Position numbers and translations under genes: made by a program
The notes under the pieces: model-generated
What the model was told of the DNA's origin: nothing
Seen by the model: only the letters and a program-made list of their open reading frames with translations
The model's database searches: none
DNA from: Paenibacillus sp. SYP-B4298
Lineage (GTDB): Bacteria > Bacillota > Bacilli > Paenibacillales > Paenibacillaceae
Length of the DNA stretch: 64,000 nt
Direction: 5' to 3'
Assembly (NCBI RefSeq): GCF_027627475.1
Contig: NZ_CP115484.1
Span: forward strand, 5,469,001-5,533,000
Shown: piece after piece, positions 63,740-64,000 of the stretch
Numbering within the stretch: the first letter of the stretch is position 1
Layout of the letters: each line of letters opens with the position of its first letter

Positions 63740-64000
63740 TTACAGCAGTTCCTTGCGGAGCTGCTCTGGCGATTTGGGAGAGAGATGACCAAAAGGAATG
63801 TCGAATACCGTCTTCGCTCCGCGCTGCCCTTCATTGCTCAGACGATATGCGGCGCGTGCATAAGCGACGAGGACACTGGCCGTGAATTCGGGATTGCTCT
63901 CCAGCTTCAGACCGAACTCGATAATCTGTTTCGTGCTTTCACCTGTGATGCCGCTGCGGATTACAAAGCCGCCATGCGGCATTGTGCCATGCTCTGCCCG
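63740..64000 (-). CDS. ddh: Diaminopimelate dehydrogenase, C-terminal part (cut by right edge)
   Basis: The frame is open to the edge, and 86 codons are visible. RAEHGTMPHGGFVIRSG, LESNPEFTASVLVAYARAAYRL, GAKTVFDIPFGHLSPKS and the final LRKELL are the typical end of meso-diaminopimelate D-dehydrogenase. This enzyme makes meso-diaminopimelate in one NADPH step, bypassing the acyl pathways. The product is also the substrate of the LysA encoded in the island. Confidence 0.9.
   Translation of the reverse strand, partial: RAEHGTMPHGGFVIRSGITGESTKQIIEFGLKLESNPEFTASVLVAYARAAYRLSNEGQRGAKTVFDIPFGHLSPKSPEQLRKELL

Overview
The window reads as chromosomal DNA of a Paenibacillus-like Firmicute. The grounds are the many LplABC-type sugar ABC importers without their own ATPase, each paired with a large AraC-type or YesM/YesN-type regulator; lipobox lipoproteins; an S-layer (SLH) protein carrying NEAT domains; frequent GTG and TTG starts behind AGGAGG-like ribosome sites; and CcpA-type cre boxes. 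No rRNA, tRNA, CRISPR array or replication origin was seen.

Layout. 1-6.1 kb: the 5' part of a secreted multidomain GH43 enzyme (cut by the left edge), a sugar isomerase/epimerase, and a TetR regulator divergent from a membrane protein. 6-18.7 kb: two sugar-uptake cassettes, each with two permeases, a solute-binding lipoprotein and a one-component membrane AraC regulator. 18.7-28.1 kb: an ISL3 transposase relic, then an AT-rich island of about 7.4 kb. It encodes a SET-family exporter, two glycosyltransferases, a lysine/ornithine N-hydroxylase, a second-copy diaminopimelate decarboxylase (LysA) and a short M24-fold metalloenzyme. A decayed copy of a response-regulator 3' end lies on its left and the intact gene on its right. 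27.4-34.9 kb (minus strand): an operon for an AfuABC/FbpABC-type importer, an inositol-monophosphatase-family enzyme and a YesM/YesN two-component system. 35.2-42.4 kb: a third LplABC-type cassette with its own two-component system. 42.6-44.0 kb: small genes and exoA. 44.2-52.1 kb: a fourth sugar operon with an AraC regulator, a binding protein, two MalFG-type permeases, an 852-residue protein of unknown class and a GH88/GH105 unsaturated glycuronyl hydrolase. 52.1-54.0 kb: three lipoproteins, two of them tandem paralogues. 54.1-59.0 kb: a Fur-box-associated heme-uptake locus (a small secreted NEAT-like protein and a 1202-residue NEAT/SLH protein), followed by a non-coding unit with promoter, Fur box and hairpins that looks like an iron-responsive small RNA. 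59-64 kb: DoxX, glutamate dehydrogenase, alkaline phosphatase and the C-terminus of diaminopimelate dehydrogenase.

How it works together. Most of the window is a carbohydrate-scavenging region in which local sensors switch on individual importers and cre boxes suggest global control by CcpA. The importers lack ATPases and probably share one encoded elsewhere (MsmX-type, inferred). The island is the best candidate for an undescribed system. Its own LysA could supply lysine from diaminopimelate, the N-hydroxylase could make N6-hydroxylysine, the glycosyltransferases could add sugars and the SET exporter could release the product. It has no NRPS, IucA/IucC-type synthetase or hydrazine synthetase. 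The product is an inference from gene content and is not shown by the sequence.
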